The position numbers were made by a program, and so were the translations under genes. Positions 1 to 9,510 of a stretch of DNA of 64,000 nucleotides are shown piece after piece. The DNA lies in contig NZ_JAHHIR010000013.1 of NCBI RefSeq assembly GCF_018678075.1, positions 62,001 through 126,000 on the forward strand. The letters are read 5' to 3'. The DNA comes from Epibacterium ulvae (GTDB lineage Bacteria > Pseudomonadota > Alphaproteobacteria > Rhodobacterales > Rhodobacteraceae). A model generated the notes under the pieces. That model was not told the DNA's origin. It ran no database searches and was given only the letters and a program-made list of their open reading frames with translations. Within the stretch, counting starts at the first letter, position 1. Each line of letters opens with the position of its first letter.

Positions 1-1
1 C

Positions 2-577
2 GATATGGATGCTCTGGCGAAACTGAACCCCGCTTTTCAGATGATGGGCGAACAGATGCCGGGCTTTGACAAGGTCGCGATGCTGAAATACCCGCATCTG
101 GAAAAGATCAACCATATCCACCATGCGGGCAATTCATCCGGCATCGTTGATGGGGCCGCAGCCCTGTTGATCGGCAACAAAGAATTTGGCGAAGCGCACG
201 GGCTGACACCGCGTGCGCGCATCAAGGCAACCGCCAAGATCGGCACCGACCCCACCATCATGCTGACCGGCCCGGTGCCGGTGACCGAGAAGATCCTCGC
301 CGATACCGGCATGGCAATCAGCGACATTGATCTGTTTGAAGTCAACGAGGCCTTTGCCAGCGTTGTGCTGCGGTTCCAGCAGGCGTTTCAGGTGGATCCT
401 GGCGTCGTCAACGTCAACGGTGGCTCCATCGCGATGGGCCATCCATTGGGTGCAACCGGCGCGATCATCATCGGCACATTGTTGGATGAGCTGGAACGGC
501 GGGACAAGGAATGTGGTCTGGCCACCCTCTGCATTGCCTCAGGCATGGGTGCCGCAACGATAATTGAGAGGGTCTGA
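2..577 (+). CDS. fadA: Acetyl-CoA C-acyltransferase (thiolase), 3' part only
   Basis: This is the C-terminal half of a thiolase; the gene begins before the window. Thiolases cleave 3-ketoacyl-CoA with CoA to give acetyl-CoA and a shortened acyl-CoA, the last step of beta-oxidation. Visible motifs are VNEAFA, the GHPLGATGA loop carrying the catalytic His, and CIASGMGAA carrying the second active-site Cys. The first, acylated Cys lies upstream of the window and cannot be checked. The stop codon overlaps the next start codon (TGATG), so the three genes to 3257 look like one translationally coupled operon. A biosynthetic acetoacetyl-CoA thiolase cannot be excluded, but the FadJ-type partner favours degradation. 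Confidence 0.93.
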   Translation, partial: DMDALAKLNPAFQMMGEQMPGFDKVAMLKYPHLEKINHIHHAGNSSGIVDGAAALLIGNKEFGEAHGLTPRARIKATAKIGTDPTIMLTGPVPVTEKILADTGMAISDIDLFEVNEAFASVVLRFQQAFQVDPGVVNVNGGSIAMGHPLGATGAIIIGTLLDELERRDKECGLATLCIASGMGAATIIERV

Positions 578-1062
578 TGCCAAAACTTGATCTTTCTAAA
601 ATCGACATTCGTGGTGGCTCTGGCTATCCCGGCAAACTCTCAGACCCGGTCAAAGGGCGGACGTCGCAGCGATTGGGTGATGCAGGTGGGCTAACCCAAT
701 TTGGGGCCAACCTTGTCCATCTGGATCCGGGTGCGGCGTCCTCCTTGCGTCATTACCATATGAAGCAGGATGAGTTTGTCATGGTCACATCCGGGGTCTG
801 CACGCTGGTGGATGACGACGGCGCGCATGAAATGTTGCCCGGTGATTGCGCGACCTTTCCGGCGGGCGATGAAAACGGCCACCACTTGGTGAACACGTCC
901 GACGCGCCGGCCAGTTTCCTGGTTATTGGCACCCGAACCGAGACTGAGGTCGCTTGTTACAGCGATGTCGACATGATGGTTACAGTCGAAAACGATGACT
1001 ACTCATTCACCCGGCAAGACGGCAGCCCCCTGACCAAAGAGCAGACAGGAGAAGACACATGA
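577..1062 (+). CDS. Cupin-domain protein inside the beta-oxidation operon
   Basis: A 161-residue single-domain cupin. The first cupin motif region contains the metal-ligand-like residues in [13 protein letters not shown], and the second contains [19 protein letters not shown]. It probably binds a divalent metal in the cytosol, but the substrate is unknown; no signal peptide is visible. The start codon overlaps the thiolase stop and its own stop overlaps the FadJ start (ATGA), so it is firmly part of the operon. Its place between thiolase and hydratase/dehydrogenase suggests a link to acyl-CoA metabolism, perhaps as a small-molecule sensor or an accessory enzyme; that is inference from position only. 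Confidence 0.88.
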   Translation: MPKLDLSKIDIRGGSGYPGKLSDPVKGRTSQRLGDAGGLTQFGANLVHLDPGAASSLRHYHMKQDEFVMVTSGVCTLVDDDGAHEMLPGDCATFPAGDENGHHLVNTSDAPASFLVIGTRTETEVACYSDVDMMVTVENDDYSFTRQDGSPLTKEQTGEDT

Positions 1063-3257
1063 GCGACTTTACCTATGCTGTCGACGGGGATGGCCTTGCG
1101 ATCATCACATGGGACGCCGCTGATAAATCCATGAACGTGCTGACGCGCGAAGCCTTTGCCCTGGTTGAGGAATTCATTGACCGCGCGCTTGCCGATGATG
1201 CCGTAAAAGGCGTCGTGATCACCTCGGGCAAAAAAGATTTTGCCGGTGGCATGGATCTGAACGTTCTGGCCCGCATCCGCGAGGAAAGCGGCGACAATCC
1301 GGCGCAAGGATTGTTTGATTTCACCATGGAAGGGCATCGGATCCTGCGCAAATTGGAACGCGCCGGGATGGAGCCCAAGACCAACAAGGGCGGCAAACCC
1401 GTGGCCTGTGCGATCAATGGCACCTGTGCCGGCATAGGGACCGAGATCGCGCTGGCCTGCCACCACCGCGTCATGACCACCAACCCCAAGGCCAAAATCG
1501 GCCTGCCCGAAATAATGGTTGGTCTCTTCCCCGGCGGTGGCGGCACCACGCGCTATGTGCGGATGGTCGGCGCGGTGGCCTCGGCCCCGGTGCTGCTGGA
1601 AGGCAAGATGTTGGAGCCCAAGAATGCCAAAGGCGCAAGCCTGGTTGATGCGCTGGCCGAAGATCCTTTGGCTGCGGCCAAAGACTGGGTGCTGAACGCC
1701 GCACACGGCGACATCATCAAACCTTGGGATGTCAAAGGCTACAAAATGCCCGGCGGTGCCCCCTATCACCCGGCCGGTTTCATGAACTTTGTCGGCGCCT
1801 CCGCCATGGTCAATGGCACCACACAGGGCGCTTTTCCTGCGGCCAAGGCTTTGTTGTCGGCGATCTATGAAGGCGCGCTGGTTGATTTCGACACCGCGCT
1901 CAAGATCGAGGCGCGTTGGTTCACCCATGTATTGATGAACCCCTCATCCTCGGCCATGATCCGGTCGCTGTTTTTGAACAAGCAGGCGCTGGAAAAAGGT
2001 GCGGTGCGTCCCGCCGGCATCGACGATCAATCCGTCAAACGCGTCGGCGTTCTGGGCGCAGGCATGATGGGGGCTGGCATCGCGCTGGTCTCCGCCCAAG
2101 CCGGGATCGAGGTTGTGCTGATCGACCGCGACCAAGACGCCGCCGACCGTGGCAAATCCTACGCCGCCGACTACGCCGACAAAGGCGTCAAACGCGGTAA
2201 AACCACCCCCGACCAAAGGGCGGCGATGCTGGCGCAGATCACGGCAACCACCGATCTGGAGGCGCTGCAGGGATGTGATCTGATCATTGAAGCGGTGTTT
2301 GAAGATCCCAAGATCAAGGCCGAGATGACCCAAAAGGTCGAGGCGATCGTACCTGACGACTGCATCTTTGCCTCCAACACCTCGACCTTGCCGATTTCCG
2401 AACTGGCCAAGGCCTCGAGCCGCGCGGATCAGTTTATCGGCATCCACTTCTTCTCTCCAGTTGAGAAAATGATGTTGGTTGAGATCATCAAAGGCGGCGA
2501 GACCGGCGATCGCGCCGTGGCCAAAGCGCTGGACTACGTGCGCCAAATCCGCAAGACGCCGATTGTGGTGAACGACGCGCGGTTCTTCTACGCCAACCGC
2601 TGTATCCTGCCCTATATCAACGAAGGCCTGCGGATGATCACCGAGGGGGTCTCTCCGGTTTTGATCGACAATGCCGCGCGTCAGCTGGGCTTTCCGGTGG
2701 GGCCTGTGCAGTTGACGGATGAGACATCGATCGAGCTTGGCGCGAAAATCGCACGTGCGACCAAGGCTGCGATGGGCGATGCCTATCCCGAAAGCCCGGC
2801 GGATGATCTGATTTTCTGGATGGAAGGTCAGGGCCGATTGGGTCGTAAGGCAGGTCAAGGCTTCTTTGACTATGATGCCAAGGGGAAACGGGTTGCCTAC
2901 TGGACTGGTCTGGCCGCAGAATACCCCCTGGCGGATGAGCAACCCGATCTGATCGAGGTGCAAGAACGGTTGATGTTTGCTCAGGTTCTGGAGGCTGTGC
3001 GTGCCTTGGAAGAAGGTGTTCTGCTCGACATTCGTGAAGGCGACGTGGGTGCGATCCTGGGCTGGGGGTTTGCGCCCTGGTCTGGCGGGCCCTTGTCCTG
3101 GCTCGACATTATCGGCACGCCTTATGCCGCCGAGCGCTGCATGGAGCTGTCCGAAACCTATGGCCCCCGCTTCACCTGCCCTGCCCTGTTGCAGGAAATG
3201 GCAGAAAAGGGGCAGAGCTTTTACGCCCGGTTCGACCCCCAACGCACCGCCGCCTAA
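1059..3257 (+). CDS. fadJ: Bifunctional enoyl-CoA hydratase / 3-hydroxyacyl-CoA dehydrogenase
   Basis: A 732-residue multifunctional beta-oxidation protein. It hydrates 2-enoyl-CoA and then oxidises the 3-hydroxyacyl-CoA with NAD. The N-terminal crotonase domain (about 1-290) shows the oxyanion-hole sequence KDFAGGMDL and the region GTEIALACH with LPEIMVGLFPGGGG. The Rossmann domain begins near residue 328 with GVLGAGMMGAGIA. The dehydrogenase His is in GIHFFSPVEKM, and the C-terminal dehydrogenase repeats follow (GRLGRKAGQGFFDY). The length is typical for FadJ/FadB-type subunits, whose thiolase partner is encoded just upstream. Its start codon overlaps the cupin stop codon. Confidence 0.95.
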   Translation: MSDFTYAVDGDGLAIITWDAADKSMNVLTREAFALVEEFIDRALADDAVKGVVITSGKKDFAGGMDLNVLARIREESGDNPAQGLFDFTMEGHRILRKLERAGMEPKTNKGGKPVACAINGTCAGIGTEIALACHHRVMTTNPKAKIGLPEIMVGLFPGGGGTTRYVRMVGAVASAPVLLEGKMLEPKNAKGASLVDALAEDPLAAAKDWVLNAAHGDIIKPWDVKGYKMPGGAPYHPAGFMNFVGASAMVNGTTQGAFPAAKALLSAIYEGALVDFDTALKIEARWFTHVLMNPSSSAMIRSLFLNKQALEKGAVRPAGIDDQSVKRVGVLGAGMMGAGIALVSAQAGIEVVLIDRDQDAADRGKSYAADYADKGVKRGKTTPDQRAAMLAQITATTDLEALQGCDLIIEAVFEDPKIKAEMTQKVEAIVPDDCIFASNTSTLPISELAKASSRADQFIGIHFFSPVEKMMLVEIIKGGETGDRAVAKALDYVRQIRKTPIVVNDARFFYANRCILPYINEGLRMITEGVSPVLIDNAARQLGFPVGPVQLTDETSIELGAKIARATKAAMGDAYPESPADDLIFWMEGQGRLGRKAGQGFFDYDAKGKRVAYWTGLAAEYPLADEQPDLIEVQERLMFAQVLEAVRALEEGVLLDIREGDVGAILGWGFAPWSGGPLSWLDIIGTPYAAERCMELSETYGPRFTCPALLQEMAEKGQSFYARFDPQRTAA

Positions 3258-3275
3258 ACTACATCGAGACATAAC

Positions 3276-3307
3276 AACGCCGCGCCGTTTTAGGGCGTGG
3301 TGTTTTT
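3276..3307 (+). terminator. Terminator after fadJ
   Basis: A GC-rich hairpin with arms at 3276-3286 and 3294-3304 that uses several G-U pairs. It is followed by a run of T. It lies 19 bases after the fadJ stop and faces the opposite-strand Hint gene. Confidence 0.7.
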
Positions 3308-3449
3308 GTTTGATGAATGCGCGGTTTCAAAATGCAAAGCAGCGGCTTAGCGTTGTTATCCCGCTAAATCCGCTGCGTTGAAGGTCAAAGACTGCTCGGT
3401 CTTGCCTGGACCAGATCCATGTCTGGCTTGAAAAATTCCTTAGCGCTGC

Positions 3450-4136
3450 TTAGCGCAGATCCAGTGGATCATAGAGATCGGGCGCGACGTGAAACGGCAC
3501 GTTCTCTGTTGTCTTTTCATCCGCGTCGATCATGTCGATGACAAGCGCACGCGCGTCGCCCACCGACAGAACATTGTAGATCTCTGTTTGCGGGTTCATC
3601 GCATAGTCGAGCAGATCGCGGCTGCTCGGGCAGTATCCCATTGCGCCGGCTTCGACATAGACGACCTCATCCTGGGCGAAACGCGGCACGATCAGCTCCA
3701 TCCGCGCACCAGGTGGCACGCGCGTGATGCCGCGAAAGCCATTCAACGTGCAAGCCGGGACAACCGCAAACGGGTCGCCAAACTGACGCTCGATTACATC
3801 GCTTTCGACCAGGATCCCCTGGTCCGGCATCACCCACATTGGCGAGCGGTTGAACAGCGCATCGGTGGGGATAAAGACCGGCGCGCGCAGTGCTGAGATC
3901 GCTCCGTCTCCGGTCACCAAAGTCTCACGATGAAGTTCGGTAATGGGCTGCATGCCATGGTCAAACGTCAAGACCTGATCGCCAACGGCCAACGCCTCAA
4001 CCGTGCGCCAACCAAGATTCGACGCAACATGGGTGCCAGCCAACAGCCCGCCGGTTCCGGTGCTCACCATGCGCACCCGCTCCGTAAGGCGGCGCCCCGG
4101 TTTAAAGTCTTTGCGATTTAACAGCCATTCCAGCAT
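3450..4136 (-). CDS. Hint-domain protein
   Basis: About 228 residues with a Hedgehog/intein-type Hint domain, a family frequent in Roseobacter genomes. The block-A-like sequence GLLAGTHVASN leads into ALAVGDQVLTFDHG. The usual SPxHR segment of block B appears here as SPMWVMPDQG, so the His expected for autoprocessing is absent. I therefore would not assume splicing or self-cleavage. I chose the ATG at 4136 because a GGAG lies nine bases upstream; the frame stays open to a TTG at 4229 and an in-frame ATG at 4166 is also possible. No secretion signal is obvious. Function unknown. Confidence 0.8.
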   Translation of the reverse strand: MLEWLLNRKDFKPGRRLTERVRMVSTGTGGLLAGTHVASNLGWRTVEALAVGDQVLTFDHGMQPITELHRETLVTGDGAISALRAPVFIPTDALFNRSPMWVMPDQGILVESDVIERQFGDPFAVVPACTLNGFRGITRVPPGARMELIVPRFAQDEVVYVEAGAMGYCPSSRDLLDYAMNPQTEIYNVLSVGDARALVIDMIDADEKTTENVPFHVAPDLYDPLDLR

Positions 4137-4280
4137 TCTGCCGTACTCCAACCCAAGTGGGGACATGCCCCGCGGCGAAATTGGTGAAAAAACGGACCAC
4201 AACCCACTGAAAATGTGTGATTTAATCAACCTGCACTTCCAAAGATCCGGTTCGGATTTTCTACCCTTTCGACCCAGTTC

Positions 4281-4949
4281 CTAGGACTGTGTTAATGGTA
4301 AATCGTTAAAAGAGTATTCAAATCGCGTGATTTCGACAGCGGATATCTGGCGCACGATCTCCACGGTTTCATCCGTGTAATAGCCGCGCCAATCCCGCAG
4401 TCGCGCGCTTTGATTGCTGTGCGGCAGGGACAGTTCAAACCCCAAATGTTCAAACAAGGGCTGCGCATCCTGGGCAAAATACTCGACCCGAATATAAAGA
4501 TCGCAACGCTCCACCCCGTCCGAACCTGTCATGTATCGCGGTGCCGGATTTTCACGCAGCGCAGTTTGGATCAAAGGGTGCCGCAGAAAAGCGGCAAAAT
4601 CCAACTGCTGTGCCAAGGTGACGGCGGCGTGGACAAATGTCTGGGTTTGCAGCCAATGGTAATAGCTCACCATTCGGTCCCAAGGGTTGCGCACCAAGGT
4701 AAAGGCGAACAGGCTGTTCATCTCATCCTCGGCGATCAAACCTTCCAGATCGCTGCGCATGGAATGCTTCCACAGACGGCCACGGGTTGAGACATCGTTC
4801 AAACGTCGCCGCCGTTTGCGCGCCTTGGGCGTGTCGCCCAACATCATGTCATCGGCCATCGCCCGCCCCTCCAGCGCCAGCGCAAGAGATGTGCCGCCGG
4901 TTTTCGGGATGTGAACAAACAGATATCGACGGCCACGAGACAGGATCAT
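4281..4949 (-). CDS. Sulfotransferase family protein
   Basis: A 222-residue protein with the two nucleotide-binding signatures of PAPS-dependent sulfotransferases. The 5'-phosphosulfate loop is FVHIPKTGGTSL near the N-terminus, and the 3'-phosphate loop is FTLVRNPWDRMVSYY near residue 85. Family members move sulfate from PAPS to hydroxyl or amino groups, often on polysaccharides or lipids. The acceptor cannot be read from the sequence. It lies 145 bases upstream of the Hint gene on the same strand. The size fits the sulfotransferase-2 type, and no membrane segment is seen. Confidence 0.88.
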   Translation of the reverse strand: MILSRGRRYLFVHIPKTGGTSLALALEGRAMADDMMLGDTPKARKRRRRLNDVSTRGRLWKHSMRSDLEGLIAEDEMNSLFAFTLVRNPWDRMVSYYHWLQTQTFVHAAVTLAQQLDFAAFLRHPLIQTALRENPAPRYMTGSDGVERCDLYIRVEYFAQDAQPLFEHLGFELSLPHSNQSARLRDWRGYYTDETVEIVRQISAVEITRFEYSFNDLPLTQS

Positions 4950-5096
4950 GGATCACACGCTAGGCGATCTCAAATGCATGTAAAAGGCGTCTTGGCCAGA
5001 AAACCCGTGCTTTGCAGGGCTTTAAAGGATCAATCGCATTTGCCGCACTGCGCAAGGTTGTGCTATCTTGTGGCAACAATAAAGCAGGCAAACGCC

Positions 5097-6107
5097 ATGA
5101 CGGCACTCAAGGAATTTGAACGGCTCGAAGCAGCCGGGTTGTGGCGCGCCACACCCGAGGCCCAGCGACGCGATGTGATCATCTCCATCGGGGATGCGAC
5201 GTTGACCATCACCGATCTTCAGGACCGGCCGTTGGCCCATTGGTCGCTGGCTGCGATCCACCGTCTTAATCCGGGACAGTTCCCGGCAATCTTCCACCCT
5301 GACGGCGATCCCGCGGAGACGTTGGAAGTTGCCGAGGATGAGGTCACCATGCTGGAGGCCATCCAAAAGGTGCAACACGCCATCGACCGCGCCCGCCCGC
5401 GCCCCGGTCGGCTGCGCCTGCTGGGCACGCTTGGGATCACCGCTGCTGTTCTGTCGGCGGCGACGCTGTGGTTGCCGAGTGCCTTGCAGCACCATGCCAT
5501 ATCCGTTGTGTCCGAGATCAATCGCAAGGCCATTGGACAGGCCTTGTTGGGGCGCATTGAACGACTGTCGGGTCAGGCCTGTGTAACACCAAAAACCGCG
5601 CCTTTGCTAGCGAAACTGGCGGTGCGCACCAATGCCCGCCAGATTGTGGTATTGCGCGAGGGCGTCAGCACTAGTCTGGCGCTGCCGGGTGGAACGTTTC
5701 TGTTGAACAGCAGCTTCTTTGAGGATTTTGAAGACCCCGCAGTTGCGGCAGGGGCTGTCCTGGTTGAACGCGCGCGCAGCCGGGTTGAAGATCCCTTGAT
5801 GGCGCTGCTCGCGGCAGGCGGCCTTCCGGCGACGTTTCAGCTTTTGACCACCGGCCAGCTGCAGCAAGAGACCTTGGATGACTATGCAGAGATTGCGCTG
5901 ACACAGCCGCGCCCCGAAGTGACGGATCAGGCTGTGCTGGCGGAATTTGCCCAGAACGCCATCCCCTCCTCACCCTATGCCTATGCGCTGGATATCACAG
6001 GGGAGACCACCATTGGCCTGATTGAGGCCGACCCTCTGGCCAACCGTGAACTGGAACCCCTGCTGAGCGATCAGGAATGGGTGCAATTGCAAAACGTCTG
6101 CGGGTAA
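5097..6107 (+). CDS. Membrane protein resembling an inactivated M48 peptidase
   Basis: A 336-residue protein with an N-terminal soluble part (1-105), one hydrophobic segment (about 107-130) and a C-terminal domain. In that domain, LALPGGTFLLNSSFFED (about 194-210) followed by a small-residue helix resembles the stretch just before the zinc helix of M48 peptidases. Where an HExxH motif would be expected the sequence reads VLVERAR, so zinc catalysis looks lost. I chose the ATG at 5097; the open frame extends further upstream but without family-like sequence. It is convergent with the SPOR gene. The M48 link is my reading from pattern and is weaker than the gene call itself. Confidence 0.75.
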   Translation: MTALKEFERLEAAGLWRATPEAQRRDVIISIGDATLTITDLQDRPLAHWSLAAIHRLNPGQFPAIFHPDGDPAETLEVAEDEVTMLEAIQKVQHAIDRARPRPGRLRLLGTLGITAAVLSAATLWLPSALQHHAISVVSEINRKAIGQALLGRIERLSGQACVTPKTAPLLAKLAVRTNARQIVVLREGVSTSLALPGGTFLLNSSFFEDFEDPAVAAGAVLVERARSRVEDPLMALLAAGGLPATFQLLTTGQLQQETLDDYAEIALTQPRPEVTDQAVLAEFAQNAIPSSPYAYALDITGETTIGLIEADPLANRELEPLLSDQEWVQLQNVCG

Positions 6108-6115
6108 CGCGCGCC

Positions 6116-6147
6116 AATAAAAAAGGACCCGCTTGGCACGGGCCCTT
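6116..6147 (-). terminator. Terminator of the SPOR-domain gene
   Basis: Read on the minus strand, a seven-pair hairpin (GGGCCCG with CGGGTCC, one G-U pair) is followed by TTTTTTATT. It sits between the convergent genes ending at 6107 and 6168. Confidence 0.75.
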
Positions 6148-6167
6148 CTGAAACGAATTGGCTTTGA

Positions 6168-7460
6168 TTACTTGCTCAAACGCGCGCGTGTGAAACCGGC
6201 GTTTTGCACCGTGGACAAGGCAGCATGGGCTGCACTGTCACCGTGGAACGGTCCGGCAAGCACCACTTTGTAGTTCTGCCCTTGGCGTGTCATCCGCCCC
6301 AAGCGCACCGGCAACCCCTGCGCGGTCAAACGTTGCGCCGCAATATCCGCATCTGCCGCATCGGAAAACACACCTGCACGCACGTATCGCGGAGACGCCG
6401 CCAGTTGCGCGCTTTGATCCGCTGAAAGAAACCCCAGCTGCGCATTGGTCTGCTGCGCACGTTTTTCTACTGTGACGGTTGGCGGTGTTGGAACCGGCAC
6501 CAATTTGCGCGGCAAAGTCTCGGTCCAGATTTGCGCGGTGCGCTGATCCCCGGCCAGGGTCCGTTGCCCCCGGTTCGGGTTCAGGCGCGGTGCGCTGCTG
6601 GGGACGCGTACAAACCCCTCGGGCACCACATGCGATGTCACCGAACGCGGGATCAGATCCTGCTCGCCGCGTTTGGGGTTCAAACGCCCATCCTGCCAGA
6701 CAGTGCGGTATCCGGGCGGGGTTTCAACGCCTTTTGCCAATTGACGGTCAGAATATAGATGCGCGGGCAAGACCCGTGTGTCAGGCGGCAATTGCAGGGA
6801 CGACTGCGGGCCAAAAGTGACCGGAGACTGGTCTTGTGGCCCACAGCGCACGCCTGTGGAGTTGGTATATTGCCGACTGATTTCCGACAGACCTGCGCAG
6901 GTTCCTGCCGCTGTTGTCGGTGACGTCGGCTGCGGGGCAACCACAACTGGTGCAGGTACAGCCCGTTGCACCCGGCGCACCGTTTGCGGTTTGGGTTGCG
7001 GCGCAGGCGCGGCACGGGCTGGGACAGGTGCCGCACGGCGTGGTTTTTGCTGAGCCACGACCTTTGGGGGTTGCACAACCGGAGCTGGGCGCGCCGCTGC
7101 AGGGGGTGTCGCGGCAGCGGTCGCGCCTGGCTGGTCAGCAGCGGGCAATGTGATTAACTCAGGTCCAGACGCAGAGGTCGCGGCCTGACGCGCCGGAGCC
7201 GTCGTGCCTGCGACATTCGTCGGTTGAAACCCACAGAGCTGACGGCGATTGCGCTCAACACGCGGCACCCAGTTTACCTGACCATCGATACCAGCGCGAA
7301 TATAAACGCAGCCTCGGCTGTCGACAAATTGCCGTCCCTGATAGGAGTTCGGCGGCACCTCGGACGGCGGGCTAGCGCTGCGAAATTGCTGCGCACTTGC
7401 GCCGTGACTGCTGATTGTCCCTGCAATTATGGCGAGAGCAATAATTCTTGTTAGTTTCAT
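6168..7460 (-). CDS. SPOR-domain periplasmic protein
   Basis: A 430-residue exported protein. A signal peptide ends near ASAQQ (residue 24). A Cys-containing N-terminal region follows, then a Pro/Ala-rich linker (about 90-185). A SPOR domain lies at the C-terminus (about 350-428), recognisable from YVRAGVFSDAADAD, AQRLTAQGLPVRL and YKVVLAGPFHG. SPOR domains bind denuded glycan strands at the division septum, so a role in cell-wall remodelling or division in the periplasm is likely. The linker is low-complexity and long. It is transcribed alone, with its terminator at 6116-6147. Confidence 0.88.
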   Translation of the reverse strand: MKLTRIIALAIIAGTISSHGASAQQFRSASPPSEVPPNSYQGRQFVDSRGCVYIRAGIDGQVNWVPRVERNRRQLCGFQPTNVAGTTAPARQAATSASGPELITLPAADQPGATAAATPPAAARPAPVVQPPKVVAQQKPRRAAPVPARAAPAPQPKPQTVRRVQRAVPAPVVVAPQPTSPTTAAGTCAGLSEISRQYTNSTGVRCGPQDQSPVTFGPQSSLQLPPDTRVLPAHLYSDRQLAKGVETPPGYRTVWQDGRLNPKRGEQDLIPRSVTSHVVPEGFVRVPSSAPRLNPNRGQRTLAGDQRTAQIWTETLPRKLVPVPTPPTVTVEKRAQQTNAQLGFLSADQSAQLAASPRYVRAGVFSDAADADIAAQRLTAQGLPVRLGRMTRQGQNYKVVLAGPFHGDSAAHAALSTVQNAGFTRARLSK

Positions 7461-7588
7461 GCCAATGCCCCACTAGATATGGGGACAGAATGCCTGAAAA
7501 GCGAATCTGAGTAAAGATCACATTGATGAAATTGTGGCAGGATTGGGGCAACAGCGCCGCCCCGAATACTCGCGGCAGGCCGTTCGGA

Positions 7589-8221
7589 CTATTTGGTGCC
7601 AAACATCCGGTCACCAGCATCACCCAGGCCCGGCATGATGTAACCCTTTTCGTTCAGCTCCCGATCCAAGGAAGCCGTGACGATGGAAACATCTGGATGC
7701 GCCTCTTTCATGCGGGCCACGCCTTCGGGGGCTGCAAGCAGGCAGAGAAAGCGAATATCCGTCGCACCCGCTTCTTTCAACAGATCGATCGCCGCGACCG
7801 AGGAATTGCCCGTGGCCAACATCGGATCCACAGCAATGACCATACGATCATTCAATGACTCGGGCGCTTTGAAATAATACTGCACCGGCTTCAGGGTCTC
7901 TTCATCGCGGTAGAGGCCCACAAAGCCCACCCGCGCAGACGGCACCAGCTCCAGCACCCCATCCAGCATGCCGTTGCCTGCGCGCAGGATCGACACCAGC
8001 GCCAGTTTCTTACCGGCAAGGATTGGGGCTTCCATATCTTCCATCGGGGTCTCAACCGGCGTGGTGGTCAGCGGCAGATCGCGCGTGACCTCATAGGCCA
8101 GCAACTGGGTAATTTCCCGCAGCAGACGTCGAAATTCCGCCGTTGAGGTGCCCTTGTCCCGCATAAGCGTCAGCTTGTGCTGTACCAACGGGTGATCCAC
8201 AACTGTCAGATGCTCGGCCAT
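7589..8221 (-). CDS. upp: Uracil phosphoribosyltransferase
   Basis: A 210-residue enzyme that converts uracil and PRPP to UMP. The type-I PRPP-binding motif is visible as [14 protein letters not shown], and the C-terminal uracil-binding segment reads [18 protein letters not shown], as in Upp. It is the last gene of the salvage cluster cdd-deoA-deoB-upp and sits 77 bases after deoB. Together these genes turn cytidine and thymidine/uridine into bases and pentose phosphate and reuse the uracil. Confidence 0.97.
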   Translation of the reverse strand: MAEHLTVVDHPLVQHKLTLMRDKGTSTAEFRRLLREITQLLAYEVTRDLPLTTTPVETPMEDMEAPILAGKKLALVSILRAGNGMLDGVLELVPSARVGFVGLYRDEETLKPVQYYFKAPESLNDRMVIAVDPMLATGNSSVAAIDLLKEAGATDIRFLCLLAAPEGVARMKEAHPDVSIVTASLDRELNEKGYIMPGLGDAGDRMFGTK

Positions 8222-8298
8222 AGTTTTCAGCTCCCCTCAAATCTTCCAGCTCCATAGCCGGATGCGCCCGTGATGGACAAGTTATTTTTACCGGACGG

Positions 8299-9510
8299 TC
8301 AAATAAAGCTCTGCCCGTCGCAGCGATTTTCCACACCCAGATGATCGGCCAATGAAGCGGCGACATCAACAAACCGGCACTGGCCAATTTCACCGGATCC
8401 GGCACCTGCCACCAAAATGGGCACTTGTTCGCGGGTGTGGTCGGTTCCCGGCCAGGTCGGATCATTGCCGTGATCCGCCGTCAGAATCATCATGTCACCA
8501 GGACGCAAAGCCTTAAGAACTGCGCCAATCTCCTGGTCGAACCATTCAAGCGCGCGGGCATAGCCCGAGACATCGCGACGATGCCCATATAGGCTGTCGA
8601 ACTCGACAAAATTTGCCACCGTCAGGCTGCCATCAGCAGCGGTTTCGACCCGGTGCAACAGATATGTCATCAAGGCCGCATCATCGCCTTTGTCTAGCGT
8701 ATCAATGCCCTGCATGCTGAAGATATCGCCGATCTTGCCAACGCCGTGCACCTGACGCCCGGCTTCATGCACCCAATCCAGAACCGTGGGCTGGGGCGGG
8801 CGCACCGCATAATCGCGCCGATTTCCGGTGCGTTTAAACCCGGATATAGCGTCACCGACAAAGGGGCGCGCGATGACGCGGCCAACACGCATCTGATGCA
8901 ACTGCGGCGCGATCGCCTCGCACAGGGTCAACAGCCGGTCGAGGCCGAAATGCTGTTCATGAGCGGCAATCTGAAAAACGCTGTCGGCGGAGGTATAACA
9001 AATCGGCCAGCCGGTTTTGATATGGGCTGCGCCTTCCTTGGCCAGGATCGCGGTGCCCGAGGCATGACAATTGCCCAGCGTGCCGCCCGCACCTGCAATT
9101 GTTGCGACGTCCGCCATCAGATCTGCGGGAAAACACTCAGGCTGGTCGGGAAACACATGCCAGGCCCAGGGAACCCGCACGCCGGCAAGCTCCCAATGGC
9201 CGGTTGGGGTGTCTTTACCAGGGCTTTCCTCAGCAGCGGTGCCCCAGCGACCTTGGGGCGTCTCAATCAGTCCCGGAAATGGCACGGATGACGCCGCGCG
9301 CAGCGCTTGCCCCAGTCCCAAACGTGTCAGGTTGGGCAACACCAGAGGGCCACTGCGCCCCTCCTCTGCCCGCCCCGCGGCGCAGGCCTGCGCGATATGG
9401 GCCAGGGTATTTGCCCCCAGATCTGGCAGATCCCGGTTGAAAAAAGCGCCCGAATCCGGGGCCCCACCAATCCCCACGGAATCCATAACCACAAGAAAGG
9501 CGCGCGCCAT
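8299..9510 (-). CDS. deoB: Phosphopentomutase
   Basis: A 403-residue alkaline-phosphatase-superfamily mutase that interconverts (deoxy)ribose 1-phosphate and 5-phosphate. The metal-binding N-terminus is VVMDSVGIGGAPDS, and the C-terminal metal site is TADHGNDPTWPGTDHTREQVP. The length is typical. The start codon overlaps the deoA stop (TAATG), which indicates translational coupling. It feeds the pentose from nucleoside phosphorolysis into central metabolism. Confidence 0.97.
   Translation of the reverse strand: MARAFLVVMDSVGIGGAPDSGAFFNRDLPDLGANTLAHIAQACAAGRAEEGRSGPLVLPNLTRLGLGQALRAASSVPFPGLIETPQGRWGTAAEESPGKDTPTGHWELAGVRVPWAWHVFPDQPECFPADLMADVATIAGAGGTLGNCHASGTAILAKEGAAHIKTGWPICYTSADSVFQIAAHEQHFGLDRLLTLCEAIAPQLHQMRVGRVIARPFVGDAISGFKRTGNRRDYAVRPPQPTVLDWVHEAGRQVHGVGKIGDIFSMQGIDTLDKGDDAALMTYLLHRVETAADGSLTVANFVEFDSLYGHRRDVSGYARALEWFDQEIGAVLKALRPGDMMILTADHGNDPTWPGTDHTREQVPILVAGAGSGEIGQCRFVDVAASLADHLGVENRCDGQSFI

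Noticed and set aside
1944-3272. 442-codon open frame on the minus strand
   Set aside because: Exact antisense of fadJ; its His/Arg/Gln-rich translation is typical of a shadow of a high-GC gene and has no motif.
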